64,000 nucleotides of DNA from an uncultured Prevotellaceae bacterium (GCA_900314715.1 OMWI01000005.1:1-64000), one strand, 5' to 3'; positions 42,381-52,307 are shown, counted from the first letter of the stretch. The notes: generated by a model from the sequence alone, not told the origin. Numbers and translations: made by a program.

Positions 42381-43358
42381 TTACTGTTTGGGAATGCTCA
42401 TGAGGAGTAGTTTTCTTCCTATCTTAGTCATGGAAAGCCTACGGAACCAAGTATACTTACGCGTGTAATGACGATCGGGAAGCGGAAACAAACCTTTCTC
42501 ATGCAATCGCTCGATACATTTCTCCAAGTGCTTACTATCGTGTGTGAGTCGGATATAATTATAGATATAATCCATCGTCAATTGCGCCACTCTCCTTTGC
42601 AACGCTTCCCTATCCGCTTGTGGCAATGAATCGGCACGGTCGTTGAGATTCAAGATGATGGCTTCCATATCGTTTAATCTACGCATACGCCATTTCATAT
42701 CATCATTATGCGTGATGGATTTGTTGCGTTTACGATAGAAATACGCTTCGGCTTCGGTATAGAACAATCGTTCTGCACGCAAAATCAATTGTGGTGTAAA
42801 CTCTTCATCCTCATGCAATATCCCACTACGAAAACGAAGGTTCACCAACGTTGCCTTACGGAAAATATAACCACACGCAGAAGCGCGGAGATTGTGTTGA
42901 CGCATATATTCACTTCCATCAACGGGACCTTCAAACTCCACGGTTACTTCCTTGCTCTCCTTGTCGGTAAGTTGGAACAAGACGATGTCGGGATTGTTGT
43001 ATCTCACGATATCCAAACAATGTTCAAAGGCTGGTTGTATCAAGTAATCATCAGCATCCATGAATTGAATATACATACCCGTAGATATGCGAATGCCCGC
43101 ATTACGCGCCGCGGAAAGTCCTTGGTTGCTTTGGCGAACATACATGATATCATTGTCGTATTTACGCAATGCCTCTATCGGACTCACATCACTACCGTCA
43201 TCAATGACGATGATTTCGCGCTCGGAAGGTCGCAACGACAACGCCATGATACTGTCGATACATTGACAAAGCATGTCAACGTCGATATTATAATAGGTAA
43301 TGATGAAACTTATCTTTTCCGTCTCATCAACGAGTGGAGAGTTTTGCTTAATTTGCAT
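42381..43358 (-). CDS. Family 2 glycosyltransferase
   Basis: A 325-aa GT-A enzyme: ISFIITYYNIDVDML opening, nucleotide-binding VIDDGSD, NQGLSAARNAGI, and the metal-binding FMDADDY. The start at 43358 lies inside the preceding glycosyltransferase gene (49-bp overlap), and no closer methionine precedes the conserved strand, so the overlap is probably real and couples translation. Confidence 0.88.
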   Translation of the reverse strand: MQIKQNSPLVDETEKISFIITYYNIDVDMLCQCIDSIMALSLRPSEREIIVIDDGSDVSPIEALRKYDNDIMYVRQSNQGLSAARNAGIRISTGMYIQFMDADDYLIQPAFEHCLDIVRYNNPDIVLFQLTDKESKEVTVEFEGPVDGSEYMRQHNLRASACGYIFRKATLVNLRFRSGILHEDEEFTPQLILRAERLFYTEAEAYFYRKRNKSITHNDDMKWRMRRLNDMEAIILNLNDRADSLPQADREALQRRVAQLTMDYIYNYIRLTHDSKHLEKCIERLHEKGLFPLPDRHYTRKYTWFRRLSMTKIGRKLLLMSIPKQ

Positions 43359-44200
43359 AGTCGTTTGATTCCAATGATATGTAGCAACTTGAGTTTCAAT
43401 GTGGAGTAATAGGGTAAGATAGGAATGATGGGCGGATTGCCCGTCAATTCGTAAACATCGAGTTGTATGTTCAGCAGATGGGCATAATAATCCGCATCTG
43501 GCATTTCAGGAAGTATCTTCAAGTGAGCTTCCAATAAGTCTGACAACGCCTTTCCATCGGCATTGACCGTTATTCCATCTGGATTGTGGGTATAGAAATA
43601 CATTCCTTGTGCGGTCGTGGCAACCATCTTTGCCTCTTTCAATAAGAGTGGAAAGGTGTAAACGTCTTCAAACAACTTACCTACGGGAAACCTCACATTC
43701 CTAAACAATTCCTTACGATAGATTTTATTGCAAGCATACGTGTGCGTGTATGCTTTTTCTTCATGCCAATATTCTTTTATATCGGTATATTCGTGATTAT
43801 CAAAAAGCAATTGATGCTCATTGTCCATCAACGTGAAATGCTCGTAAATGGGATATTCCAAGATATCATATTCGGGATGGATTTCCATCAAGCGCATTAC
43901 TTTTTTCAAGGTATCATCACCCAAGTAATCATCGCTATCTACAAACGTGATGTACGTTCCCTTTGCATGTTCGATACCGACGTTTCGCGCATCGCTCAAT
44001 CCTCCGTTTTGTTTATGAATGACGTGTATCTTATCGTAGTTCTTCACGTATTCATCGCAAATCTTCGGACTTTCATCGGTGGAACCATCATTTACCAATA
44101 TCATCTCCCAATCAGAGAACGATTGCGAGAGCACACTATCGATACAACGCCTAAGCGTTTGCTCAACTTGATATACAGGTATGATGATTGACAACTTCAT
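43310..44200 (-). CDS. Family 2 glycosyltransferase
   Basis: A 296-aa GT-A enzyme from the ATG at 44200 (MKLSIIIPVYQVE). It shows LVNDGSTDES, NGGLSDARNVGI and the DxD-type FVDSDDY. An in-frame codon 18 nt upstream is rejected, because it would overlap the -7 box that ends 4 nt before this ATG. First gene of the three-glycosyltransferase operon; substrate unknown. Confidence 0.88.
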   Translation of the reverse strand: MKLSIIIPVYQVEQTLRRCIDSVLSQSFSDWEMILVNDGSTDESPKICDEYVKNYDKIHVIHKQNGGLSDARNVGIEHAKGTYITFVDSDDYLGDDTLKKVMRLMEIHPEYDILEYPIYEHFTLMDNEHQLLFDNHEYTDIKEYWHEEKAYTHTYACNKIYRKELFRNVRFPVGKLFEDVYTFPLLLKEAKMVATTAQGMYFYTHNPDGITVNADGKALSDLLEAHLKILPEMPDADYYAHLLNIQLDVYELTGNPPIIPILPYYSTLKLKLLHIIGIKRLCKLSKTLHSLMRRKR

Positions 44201-44204
44201 CGTT

Positions 44205-44213
44205 GCAAAGTTA
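44205..44213 (-). promoter_or_regulatory. -7 promoter box of the glycosyltransferase operon (leaderless arrangement)
   Basis: The minus strand reads TAACTTTGC, then AACG and the ATG at 44200. Predicted +1 is at or one base before the start codon. Confidence 0.55.
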
Positions 44214-44263
44214 AACAATTTTCATGAAATATTACTAACAATCCATTGAAAAAACACAAACAC

Positions 44264-44329
44264 TATGTTTACGATGCACAAACGATACATTTACAATCGC
44301 TAAACATAGTGTTTACGTGAGCTAAATCG
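44264..44329. repeat. 22-bp-period GTTTA/TAAAC array (three units)
   Basis: Units at 44264-44285, 44286-44307 and 44308-44329 keep GTTTA (or ATTTA) and (C/T)AAAC or TAAAT 7 nt apart, and 5 nt separate units. It lies between the DUF362 gene stop and the glycosyltransferase promoter. No ACCTC repeat accompanies this copy. Confidence 0.7.
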
Positions 44330-44342
44330 TATGATTAAAAAA

Positions 44343-46490
44343 TCACTCTTCAATCTTCAAGTATTTCAAGTCGATTTTGGTGTATTTGTGTTCAGCATTC
44401 CAATGTTCAAACAATCCCAACGACTTTTCCAAAGGCTTCCCATCTTGTCGATAGACAGTACCACTTGGAGCATTGGGGATAGATGCTGCCTCGCGCAGAT
44501 ACTCATCACAATAGTTCAAGCTACCAAATTCAGGCCACTCGTTAATGATAATATCCATGCCTACCGCATCACAAGACACCTCGTCTTGAGAGACAATGAG
44601 CGAGCAAGCCCAATCTCCATTAAAGGGTTCTTTCATCCATTTGGGATTAGGTGCACCATTCACATCGCGTGAACCATAAGTACCATCTATCAAGAACAAC
44701 AATGTCTTTTGTCCGAGGTTTTTATGTGCCATGAAATCCACAAAAGTCTTATAGCCAGGTTTACCATGTCGCTTATCCTGACTTACATTGTTGTGTGCAT
44801 TTTGCCTCCAAAGCAAGTTAATATCAGTAGCTCCATACCAATTCTTACCCGTCAACGTAACACCAGGACCACTATGTGTTTTCAACAAAGCCGTATTGAT
44901 GAGGTAATCGGCATCAACAATGCACTTTGCCAATCCACGTGCCATCTTACCATTATCTACGGAATAGACGATTTGCTCTGGATAATACTCACATTTTTCT
45001 CGTCCGTCTCCACCGATGTTGTCGATAAAGCGAACAAAAGGAAATTCTCGATGAACCTTGTTGAAGATACTATCTGTAATAGCACGACTGGGTTCGCAAA
45101 GCACGATGTCTTGTTGACGAATACCACCATCACGTACCATTGAACGCACCAAAGCCAAAGTAACGAAGGGCGAAGAGTTGAGTTCTATCGTGTCGTGGTG
45201 AGTAATGGCATTGTTCAGATTGAGTTTTATGGCTATCATCTCACCTTTCTTATATCCTCGATTGCCTCGTCCATGCGTCTGATTGAAATATTTGAAAAGC
45301 GATTTCCATGCTTTCTTTGCCGTAGATTCACCTGTTAGTTGCATCACGGCATGAGGAATCATCGCATCAGCTTTGGCTTGGTCGTTCCATCTATCTTCTA
45401 CCCATAAGCCTGTATGACCATCCCATTTAGCTACACCTGGCGCATGAATCCACGCTACACGTCCAGGATGAATTCCCCTACCCTCACCTATGGGTTGGTT
45501 GGGCTTGACGAACAATTTAGGACTTTGCGGATTAAACTCACCGAAGAACAATCGTTCACGATTTACCGTTTCATTAAGCAATTGGATAGTAGTTGAAGGT
45601 CCTAAATCGGGATTCTTCCATGTACGAAGTTGCCAAATCAACTTACCGTCTTTATCTATCTCTATAGCTTGCACGGGAGCATGAAGAGTATCCATCGGTT
45701 CTTTATTCCATTCATTGTACCAATTGTTGATGAGATGGTTTCCATTCGATAAGCGAATGGTCTTTTGCGGTTGTGTCACTCCATAGTCAGTTGTGTTCAA
45801 TTCCCATACCGTTTCGCCTTGTCGGTTGATTTCTTGTATTTTTCCCTTTCGACCTGTGATAAGCAAGTTTCCTGTTTTTGGCATTTCTTGTACGGACCAA
45901 GGAAGAAAACCATCCCAACGATCTACCTCCTTACCATCGCAAGTAAATTCATGAATACATCCTAATGCCATGTTCGCAATAAGCAATGTTCCGCGTGAGG
46001 AAAGACGAGCGTTGCGGAACTGTCCATGTACAGAACCTTTTTCTGAGATAGGCAATTGGAATTCACGAACGACACAACAAGCAGGAATCTCCATCACCAC
46101 CGCCTTGGCTGGTTTTCCGTTTTGAACAAATACAACATGCTTTTTACCAATGGGTTGAATGGTATGTATTTCTGTTCCTTCTGGTGTGGCATATTGCCAA
46201 ACAGTACTTCCATCTTGCGCAATCTCAGCTACGCCATATTGATGAGCTACCAATATATGACCATCACTCATAAGGATTGCATCACTAATTTCACCACGTT
46301 TCAATAGGTCTTGATAAGCCCAAGCCACTTGTCCATTCTTCACAATGAACATTCTACGTTGCTTGCTCTGACCTGCATAAAAGAAATCGTGTTTAGCTAA
46401 ACTTGTGTCGGTAACAACAGATTGTTGTTGGGCTAACCCTCGAATAGGTAGCCCCAGCAACAATAACGATATCATTAATAGTTTTCTCAT
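44343..46490 (-). CDS. Secreted beta-propeller - DUF362 fusion protein in the pectin locus
   Basis: A 715-aa protein with a signal peptide (about 1-21). The N-terminal part (about 25-320) has repeated W-x-Y and NGNHL blades (VAWAYQDLLKRG, TVWQYATPEG, TVWELNTTDYG, LIWQLRTW), a PQQ/arylsulfotransferase-like propeller. The C-terminal part (about 330-690) is DUF362-like: KGEMIAIKLNLNN, HSGPGVTLTGKNWYGATD, and DEVSCDAVGMDIIINEW. DUF362 is usually seen next to iron-sulfur domains, but no CxxCxxC cluster motif is present. Its role is unknown; its own promoter, 26 nt upstream, suggests separate control from PL11 despite the same direction. I infer a link to pectin or oligosaccharide handling only from location. 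Confidence 0.78.
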   Translation of the reverse strand: MRKLLMISLLLLGLPIRGLAQQQSVVTDTSLAKHDFFYAGQSKQRRMFIVKNGQVAWAYQDLLKRGEISDAILMSDGHILVAHQYGVAEIAQDGSTVWQYATPEGTEIHTIQPIGKKHVVFVQNGKPAKAVVMEIPACCVVREFQLPISEKGSVHGQFRNARLSSRGTLLIANMALGCIHEFTCDGKEVDRWDGFLPWSVQEMPKTGNLLITGRKGKIQEINRQGETVWELNTTDYGVTQPQKTIRLSNGNHLINNWYNEWNKEPMDTLHAPVQAIEIDKDGKLIWQLRTWKNPDLGPSTTIQLLNETVNRERLFFGEFNPQSPKLFVKPNQPIGEGRGIHPGRVAWIHAPGVAKWDGHTGLWVEDRWNDQAKADAMIPHAVMQLTGESTAKKAWKSLFKYFNQTHGRGNRGYKKGEMIAIKLNLNNAITHHDTIELNSSPFVTLALVRSMVRDGGIRQQDIVLCEPSRAITDSIFNKVHREFPFVRFIDNIGGDGREKCEYYPEQIVYSVDNGKMARGLAKCIVDADYLINTALLKTHSGPGVTLTGKNWYGATDINLLWRQNAHNNVSQDKRHGKPGYKTFVDFMAHKNLGQKTLLFLIDGTYGSRDVNGAPNPKWMKEPFNGDWACSLIVSQDEVSCDAVGMDIIINEWPEFGSLNYCDEYLREAASIPNAPSGTVYRQDGKPLEKSLGLFEHWNAEHKYTKIDLKYLKIEE

Positions 46491-46515
46491 ATGTTTGTTT
46501 TTATCTTATTTTCGT

Positions 46516-46524
46516 GCAAAGATA
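46516..46524 (-). promoter_or_regulatory. -7 promoter box of the propeller-DUF362 gene
   Basis: The minus strand reads TATCTTTGC inside the 56-bp gap after the PL11 stop, 25 nt before the ATG at 46490. Confidence 0.6.
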
Positions 46525-46546
46525 ACGAAAAAAACGTGCATTCAAA

Positions 46547-49500
46547 TTATCTCACAACCATTTTCTTACCATTAATTATGTAAAGACCACGAGACATACG
46601 CTTCACTCGTTGACCACTCAACGTATAGATAGATTGTCGTAGCTCTTGATTAAAGTTGACTTCATTGATTGATGACAACTCATCGTGCCCTATCAACGTT
46701 GCCTCTATGAAATAGATGTGGCAACCATTGGTATTATAGACAATGATGTCGGAAGTATCATCCACATACCAAGTCTGTTCGGCATAACTCTGTGGAACCG
46801 CCACCGTATTGCCATTGGCATCTGTCAATTGTTGTCCGTGTGCCAGATTTCCATCATCTCCTACATTTACAAATAGTTGCACACCTCGAGCTTCAGAACT
46901 TTTATGTGATTCAATTCCCATCTTGATTTCCGTTCCACCTTGCACATCGGGAATAATGAAATAGTCTTTCTGTGCACCTCCTAACCACAAATAAGAAGGT
47001 CCGTGATAGTTTCCGATACTGGTTGAGGGATAATTAACGGCAATAGCGAGATTTCGTCTGTTGAGTGCTGGTTGTTGGAAACGAAGTCCGCGTAATTCTT
47101 GTATCACCATGCCATTTGCCGATAGTTCACCATTCTCATCGGGCATGATAGTAGCACAAGCCCAGAAGCAATTGTTTCGTGATATATCTGTAGGTTCACC
47201 ATCTGCATCAGCAGTTGCTTGACCTTCCACATCACTCCATCCTTGCAACTTACTGGCAGCAGCATCGGCTAATAGGTTTTGTATGGTAGCATCACTCCAA
47301 TGCGTAAAATCCCAACGAACGGGCATACCTATTCCTTCAACAACTGCTTTGCATACAACAATAATGTCAACGGGAATCTTGTTGCCATCAGTACCCGTCA
47401 AATTGACTACGAATCTATAAGTTCCTGCTTCTTGAAATACTCCTTGGATGGTGAAGCTCATTTCCTCGTCATTGATGGTCAATGTAACACCTTCTGGTAA
47501 TCCATCCTTTCTCGTTCCATCATGATAATAGAAACTTTGTTCTATCGCCGTGGTATTACGCGTATGAAATGTTTGTTCTACATTTTCGCCAACCTTTGTA
47601 CTTATTCTGCCACCATCAATGACTGAAGGCATTTTGAAATCGGGCAGATAATAACCGAGATGAGGAGGTTGATTGTATGCTGTATTCTGCCAACATACTC
47701 CCATACGATAGGTATGATCATGCATCAACGTCGGAATGCGATAAGTAGTAGGAATATTCGTGGTATAGATGGCCAGACAAGTCTCGCTATCTGAAGCACG
47801 GTAAAGAACAACCTCTTCGCGCCAGTCGCCTAAGATGTCGGCAGAAAGACATGGAGTGTTTTTGGAACCATTACATGTAGAACTCGGTCCAATATCGCCA
47901 AACGTAACCAAGCGTGAAGTACCATTTCCATTCCACTTATCAATCTTGTTTCCATCAAGCAATTCGTCTTGCCAGTCACCATCCCAATAGACTCTGAAAT
48001 TTAGAGAAGTAGTACCCGTTGACATCACATCGCCAGTAACTGCACTTCTTTGTTGTTTATCACTTCCCGAACTGAAATAAAAACCATGATGGGAAGCATC
48101 GATTTGTGCAGCCATACCACGACCGTTATCAACACCAGAAGGGCCACCTTTCAACAACACTTCACCTGTAGCGGCATCATGTACATCCCAAGCATAAGTG
48201 CCCTTTTCCTCATGTACCTGAAACATTTCCAAACCATGACGATTAGGGTTAAGGTCACTTAAATGCAAAGCGTCACCATGACCAAAACCAGTACCATAGA
48301 GTAATTTTCCGTCTTGGTCAAGGGCACCAGCTCCCCAAATCACTTCGTCACATCCATCACCATCTACATCAGCTATTGACATATTGTGATTACCATTTCC
48401 ATACATCGTTCCACTACCTCCACCGCTTGTAGGTGTGCATCCTGTAAATGTCTTTGTGGAACCCTTTCCTTCGGAGTCATAGGTAACCAGCTGATAACTA
48501 TTTCTTGATTTATGGGAGCTGAACCATTTTTGATGCAATTGTTGTCCATCAAAATCGACTGCCCAAATAAAAGCGAACGTATAATAGCCACGACAGAAAA
48601 TACCACTGGCAGGACGATCAGGACCATCTAAGTGAGCCACGGCAGCCAAGAAACGTTCTCCACGATTACCATAACTGCCATAGTCGGTACGACCACTACG
48701 GTCATCCCAATTGAAGGAGCCATCAGCTTCACCTCCATAAGTCGTGTTGCGGTTTGGATTATAGAAGATGGTATGAATCGCCTCGCCCGTTTCTCCCTTG
48801 AATACGGTAAGCCATTCTTGTCCACCCGTGATTCGTCCATCGTTGGAACGATAAAGAGCCGTACCAGGTACAGCTTTGATCACAGGATCCGTGGCCACAC
48901 TATTGACGTATTTTCCCTTTCCATCAAGAGAGCCAGGACCAGTCTTACACATCATCTCTGCACGTCCATCACCATCAAAGTCATAGACCATGAATTGCGT
49001 ATAGTGGGCTCCAGCTCGGATGTTGCGTCCTAAATCAATACGCCATAAGCGTGTGCCATTCATTTTATAACAATCGATAAACACATTATCGGTTATGCCT
49101 GCTTGGGAATTGTCTTTGGCATTCGAAGGATTCCACTTCACGAAAATCTCGTATTCACCGTCACCATCCACATCTCCTACCGAACAATCATTAGGATCAT
49201 ACGTGCCACCATTTTCTCCTCGTGGAGGACGATTGAGAACCACTTTCTTATAACGAGTAGTAAGAGGTTTGATAGCATTAGAAGTATCAACAGGTTGACC
49301 ATCAACGAAAGTCACTACCTGATAGTTATCAGAACTTTTGCCAGATGTATCTGTGTAGTTGGTCACATAGAGGTCACGAGCCACACTCTGCCCACTACGC
49401 AACAATTCAAAACTAGTACCAGAAACATCAGTTCCTAATGAACGCCAAGAAACGAAAATGCCTCCACCAGAAGCAGCTGGCAATGCTATGACTCCCCTAT

Positions 49501-49621
49501 CGAGCAATTCCATTTGACTGACGGGGGTGGATTGACTCCACACCCCGTTAGAAAAACCAACACATAGCAATAAAGCTAAATGCCGTACGTATTTTTTAAT
49601 GTACCAAATATTTCTTTCCAT
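46547..49621 (-). CDS. Rhamnogalacturonan endolyase (PL11) with C-terminal binding-like domain and T9SS tail
   Basis: The ATG at 49621 gives 1024 aa (MERNIWYIKKY, then a hydrophobic signal ending GVWSQ). PL11 covers about 30-650: RGVIALPAASGGGIFVSWRSLGTD, many calcium-binding DVDGDGEYEI and DFDGDGRAEM loops, and DILGDWREEVVLYRASD. An Ig-like linker follows, then a domain (about 765-975) starting RWDFTHWSDATIQNL that is also found at the N-terminus of the neighbouring 893-aa protein. It ends SRGLYIINGKKMVVR, a T9SS tail. PL11 cleaves the rhamnose-galacturonate backbone of rhamnogalacturonan I. The start overlaps the upstream gene by 26 nt, so they form one operon. Confidence 0.92.
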   Translation of the reverse strand: MERNIWYIKKYVRHLALLLCVGFSNGVWSQSTPVSQMELLDRGVIALPAASGGGIFVSWRSLGTDVSGTSFELLRSGQSVARDLYVTNYTDTSGKSSDNYQVVTFVDGQPVDTSNAIKPLTTRYKKVVLNRPPRGENGGTYDPNDCSVGDVDGDGEYEIFVKWNPSNAKDNSQAGITDNVFIDCYKMNGTRLWRIDLGRNIRAGAHYTQFMVYDFDGDGRAEMMCKTGPGSLDGKGKYVNSVATDPVIKAVPGTALYRSNDGRITGGQEWLTVFKGETGEAIHTIFYNPNRNTTYGGEADGSFNWDDRSGRTDYGSYGNRGERFLAAVAHLDGPDRPASGIFCRGYYTFAFIWAVDFDGQQLHQKWFSSHKSRNSYQLVTYDSEGKGSTKTFTGCTPTSGGGSGTMYGNGNHNMSIADVDGDGCDEVIWGAGALDQDGKLLYGTGFGHGDALHLSDLNPNRHGLEMFQVHEEKGTYAWDVHDAATGEVLLKGGPSGVDNGRGMAAQIDASHHGFYFSSGSDKQQRSAVTGDVMSTGTTSLNFRVYWDGDWQDELLDGNKIDKWNGNGTSRLVTFGDIGPSSTCNGSKNTPCLSADILGDWREEVVLYRASDSETCLAIYTTNIPTTYRIPTLMHDHTYRMGVCWQNTAYNQPPHLGYYLPDFKMPSVIDGGRISTKVGENVEQTFHTRNTTAIEQSFYYHDGTRKDGLPEGVTLTINDEEMSFTIQGVFQEAGTYRFVVNLTGTDGNKIPVDIIVVCKAVVEGIGMPVRWDFTHWSDATIQNLLADAAASKLQGWSDVEGQATADADGEPTDISRNNCFWACATIMPDENGELSANGMVIQELRGLRFQQPALNRRNLAIAVNYPSTSIGNYHGPSYLWLGGAQKDYFIIPDVQGGTEIKMGIESHKSSEARGVQLFVNVGDDGNLAHGQQLTDANGNTVAVPQSYAEQTWYVDDTSDIIVYNTNGCHIYFIEATLIGHDELSSINEVNFNQELRQSIYTLSGQRVKRMSRGLYIINGKKMVVR

Positions 49622-52277
49622 TTTTAATGTAAATACCCTTTTGTGGAATACCATTTAGTTTACGTCCTTGTAAATCATAAATATAACCATCGGAAACGGT
49701 CTTACTTGAGGAAGTTGTCGTTATAGCTTCAACAACACCAGGTGCTTTTACGACAATAGTGAAAATATTGACATCTTTTGCATTTTCCACAGAAGCAACC
49801 TTCACAAATACTGGGTCCGTACCCTGATAAACGGCTGAGCCACGCTTCCATACTCGGAATGACTTGTCTGAATTGCCATCATAATATGGTTGAGACACAC
49901 TATACAATTCACCTATCTTTGTCCATGATTCAACATTGAGCGTATCGGTGCTCACAAAGACGTCAAGTACATGATCACTATTCACGTTCTTTCCAGAATA
50001 ATAAACGCCTACTTCAAACGGTCCCTCAAATGGCTTAACAGTTTCCAAGGACGCTGATGGAGGATCAAGACGACCGTCACCATCCTTCTTACTTACCACC
50101 TGGAATTGTACGGCATTGGAAGTAATTTCGCCAACTGAATTTTGGTCGTCGAATACTGTTTCAGGATTGTAACCCTTGGCACTTGCCACATTGTGTTCGG
50201 TGGTTGCTTTTGTATAATATAGGCCCTGCCCAAAGGTCTTGATGTGCCAATCGTCAGAGAGATTGTAAACTACCATTGAATCACGCTTTTGGTATGTATT
50301 GACTATAGAGTCCTCACCATTCACGTCCTTATACACTTTCGAATCGATGATTTGTTCAGAATAATAGGGGAAGCCACCATTTAACACATTACCTATGGCA
50401 TTGAAACTGGCTCCTTCAAACTTGGTCAACAATTCAGTATAAGTAACGGCATTAGGCAGATTGACCTGCTGCGTAGCAAGTTCTGAACGAAGGAATCCTT
50501 CATATGCTTCAACGAACGCTCCAACGGTAGCACTGCCTTTGAGTTCTATTGGTTCAGTGTACTTTTGTGAACGTGCCTTATTGTCACTACCAATGAGATT
50601 AAACCATATTTCTGCATCGGCTGCATCCGAAGTAATGGTTACAATAGCCTTGTCACCATCTTGGTTTACGGCAATTGTTGGAGCGGTGGCTTGATCCTTC
50701 AAGTCAACCAACTGTTCTGCAACATCACTCAACAAATAACCATCTCCTAATGCTACGGCTTTGATGGTAAGTTCGGTAGTCACATTGATGGGTTCTGTGT
50801 AAAGTGTACTTTCTTCCGTTGGAGTACTTCCATCAAGTGTATAGAATATTTGGGCACCAGGCACTCCACTCTTCATCGTAACATCCGTATTCAATTTATT
50901 ATATGCCAGTGTAATAGTCGGTTTAGGTGCCGCCGTGACAGGACTCTTTGAAGTGGCCAAAATCGCCACGGCATTTTCCAAGATGATAGAATTAGACGTT
51001 TTTTCCAATACCTCTTGAGAGAAAGGTAAATAAAGATAACCATTATGACTCATATTATGAGCATGGATAGACACCAATTCGTCATTTTGATAAGGTCTTG
51101 CAAGTATGGCGTCATTGGCAAAAGGACCCGCCAATTGTGCAAGAGCGGGATGCGACTCATTGCCAGTTACTTCCATCACGAAGGTAGGAGTATCTGCATT
51201 CGTATCCTCTATCAAAAACATATTGCTAAAAAGAGCATGATTGGGAGCAAGTACTGTTGCAAAAGGTATTCCTGCTTCTGTTGCCTCTCCATAGCCCCAC
51301 TTTGGATATAAAGATGCATTGAGATTTAACATTGGTACAAAAGGACGAATGGTCTTCAAGGCATTAATGGCCGACTCATCGTTAACAGTAGAGCTAACAA
51401 CAACAGCATCATAATCAGTAAGCGATTCCAAAGATAAAGAACCATTAGCTTCAATTGGCTTTACATCCAATGTGGGTGTTGCATTCATCGTTGTGTAAGT
51501 TAAGTCATTGCTTAAATCACCATTATAAATTAAACCTACAGATCTCTTCTGTCCTGTATCTTCTCCCACCTCTATATTATATAAATGACAACCACTGGTA
51601 TTGTAAACGATAATATCCACAGTAGAAGTAGGTTCTTCTATCGTTTCAGGCAATGTCCAATTCTCCCATGTATAAGTCTCTTGTGTTGTAGGCTTGAAGG
51701 AATCCCCTATTTTGTTTTCAGCAGACACACTTCCCACATAAAGTTCTACACCACGAGTATCAGATGGTTTATGTGACTCTACTGTCATCACGATTTTTTG
51801 TCCAACAGTAACATTAGGAATAACAAAACAAGCTAAGTTCTGGCTTCCACCTCCCAACCAAAGATATTGTTCACCAGCATACTGTCCTAAACTCGTAGAT
51901 GGATAATTAACAGCAATGGCCAAAGAACGTTTAAGCGTATAAGCAGGATTGAAAATCAAACCTTCTGTTTCAGGAATGACCATTCCATTTGCCTTTAACG
52001 AACCACCTTCAGGATCAGTCAACCATGCTCCCTCTGAGTCGGTCAACCAAAAGCAATTGTCTTTTGTGGCTTCTGGAGCGACAGCACCTTCCTTGTCATC
52101 TCCTTTCTTCTCGATGTCACTCCAACCATTAGCAGGACGTGTTTGAGCTGCCTCTGCCTTCAAGTTCTCAATAGTTTGCTGGCTCCAATTCGTGAAATCC
52201 CAGCGACGATGACTCTGAGCACTAACTGTTACTGTCAGCATCCAAGCCATAATTGTTAAGATAAATGTTCTTTTCAT
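49596..52277 (-). CDS. Large T9SS-secreted protein with RWDFT and chitobiase-C-like domains, unknown function
   Basis: An 893-aa protein with a signal peptide (about 1-20). Domain order: RWDFTNWSQQTIENL module shared with PL11 (about 22-240); an alpha/beta segment with DYDAVVVSSTVN and FVPMLNLNASLY resembling a Rossmann-like or ThuA-like fold (about 245-440); two tandem chitobiase/hexosaminidase C-terminal-like beta domains (IFYTLDGSTPTEEST, about 445-600); an unassigned beta-rich domain (about 605-850); and the T9SS tail YDLQGRKLNG...GIYIKNGKK. No catalytic motif could be recognised. As first gene of the PL11 operon, divergent from PL22, it is probably a surface pectin-binding or accessory protein, or a new enzyme family. 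Confidence 0.75.
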   Translation of the reverse strand: MKRTFILTIMAWMLTVTVSAQSHRRWDFTNWSQQTIENLKAEAAQTRPANGWSDIEKKGDDKEGAVAPEATKDNCFWLTDSEGAWLTDPEGGSLKANGMVIPETEGLIFNPAYTLKRSLAIAVNYPSTSLGQYAGEQYLWLGGGSQNLACFVIPNVTVGQKIVMTVESHKPSDTRGVELYVGSVSAENKIGDSFKPTTQETYTWENWTLPETIEEPTSTVDIIVYNTSGCHLYNIEVGEDTGQKRSVGLIYNGDLSNDLTYTTMNATPTLDVKPIEANGSLSLESLTDYDAVVVSSTVNDESAINALKTIRPFVPMLNLNASLYPKWGYGEATEAGIPFATVLAPNHALFSNMFLIEDTNADTPTFVMEVTGNESHPALAQLAGPFANDAILARPYQNDELVSIHAHNMSHNGYLYLPFSQEVLEKTSNSIILENAVAILATSKSPVTAAPKPTITLAYNKLNTDVTMKSGVPGAQIFYTLDGSTPTEESTLYTEPINVTTELTIKAVALGDGYLLSDVAEQLVDLKDQATAPTIAVNQDGDKAIVTITSDAADAEIWFNLIGSDNKARSQKYTEPIELKGSATVGAFVEAYEGFLRSELATQQVNLPNAVTYTELLTKFEGASFNAIGNVLNGGFPYYSEQIIDSKVYKDVNGEDSIVNTYQKRDSMVVYNLSDDWHIKTFGQGLYYTKATTEHNVASAKGYNPETVFDDQNSVGEITSNAVQFQVVSKKDGDGRLDPPSASLETVKPFEGPFEVGVYYSGKNVNSDHVLDVFVSTDTLNVESWTKIGELYSVSQPYYDGNSDKSFRVWKRGSAVYQGTDPVFVKVASVENAKDVNIFTIVVKAPGVVEAITTTSSSKTVSDGYIYDLQGRKLNGIPQKGIYIKNGKKYLVH

Positions 52278-52307
52278 AATAAATGCGTTTTATAGTTATA
52301 ATATACC

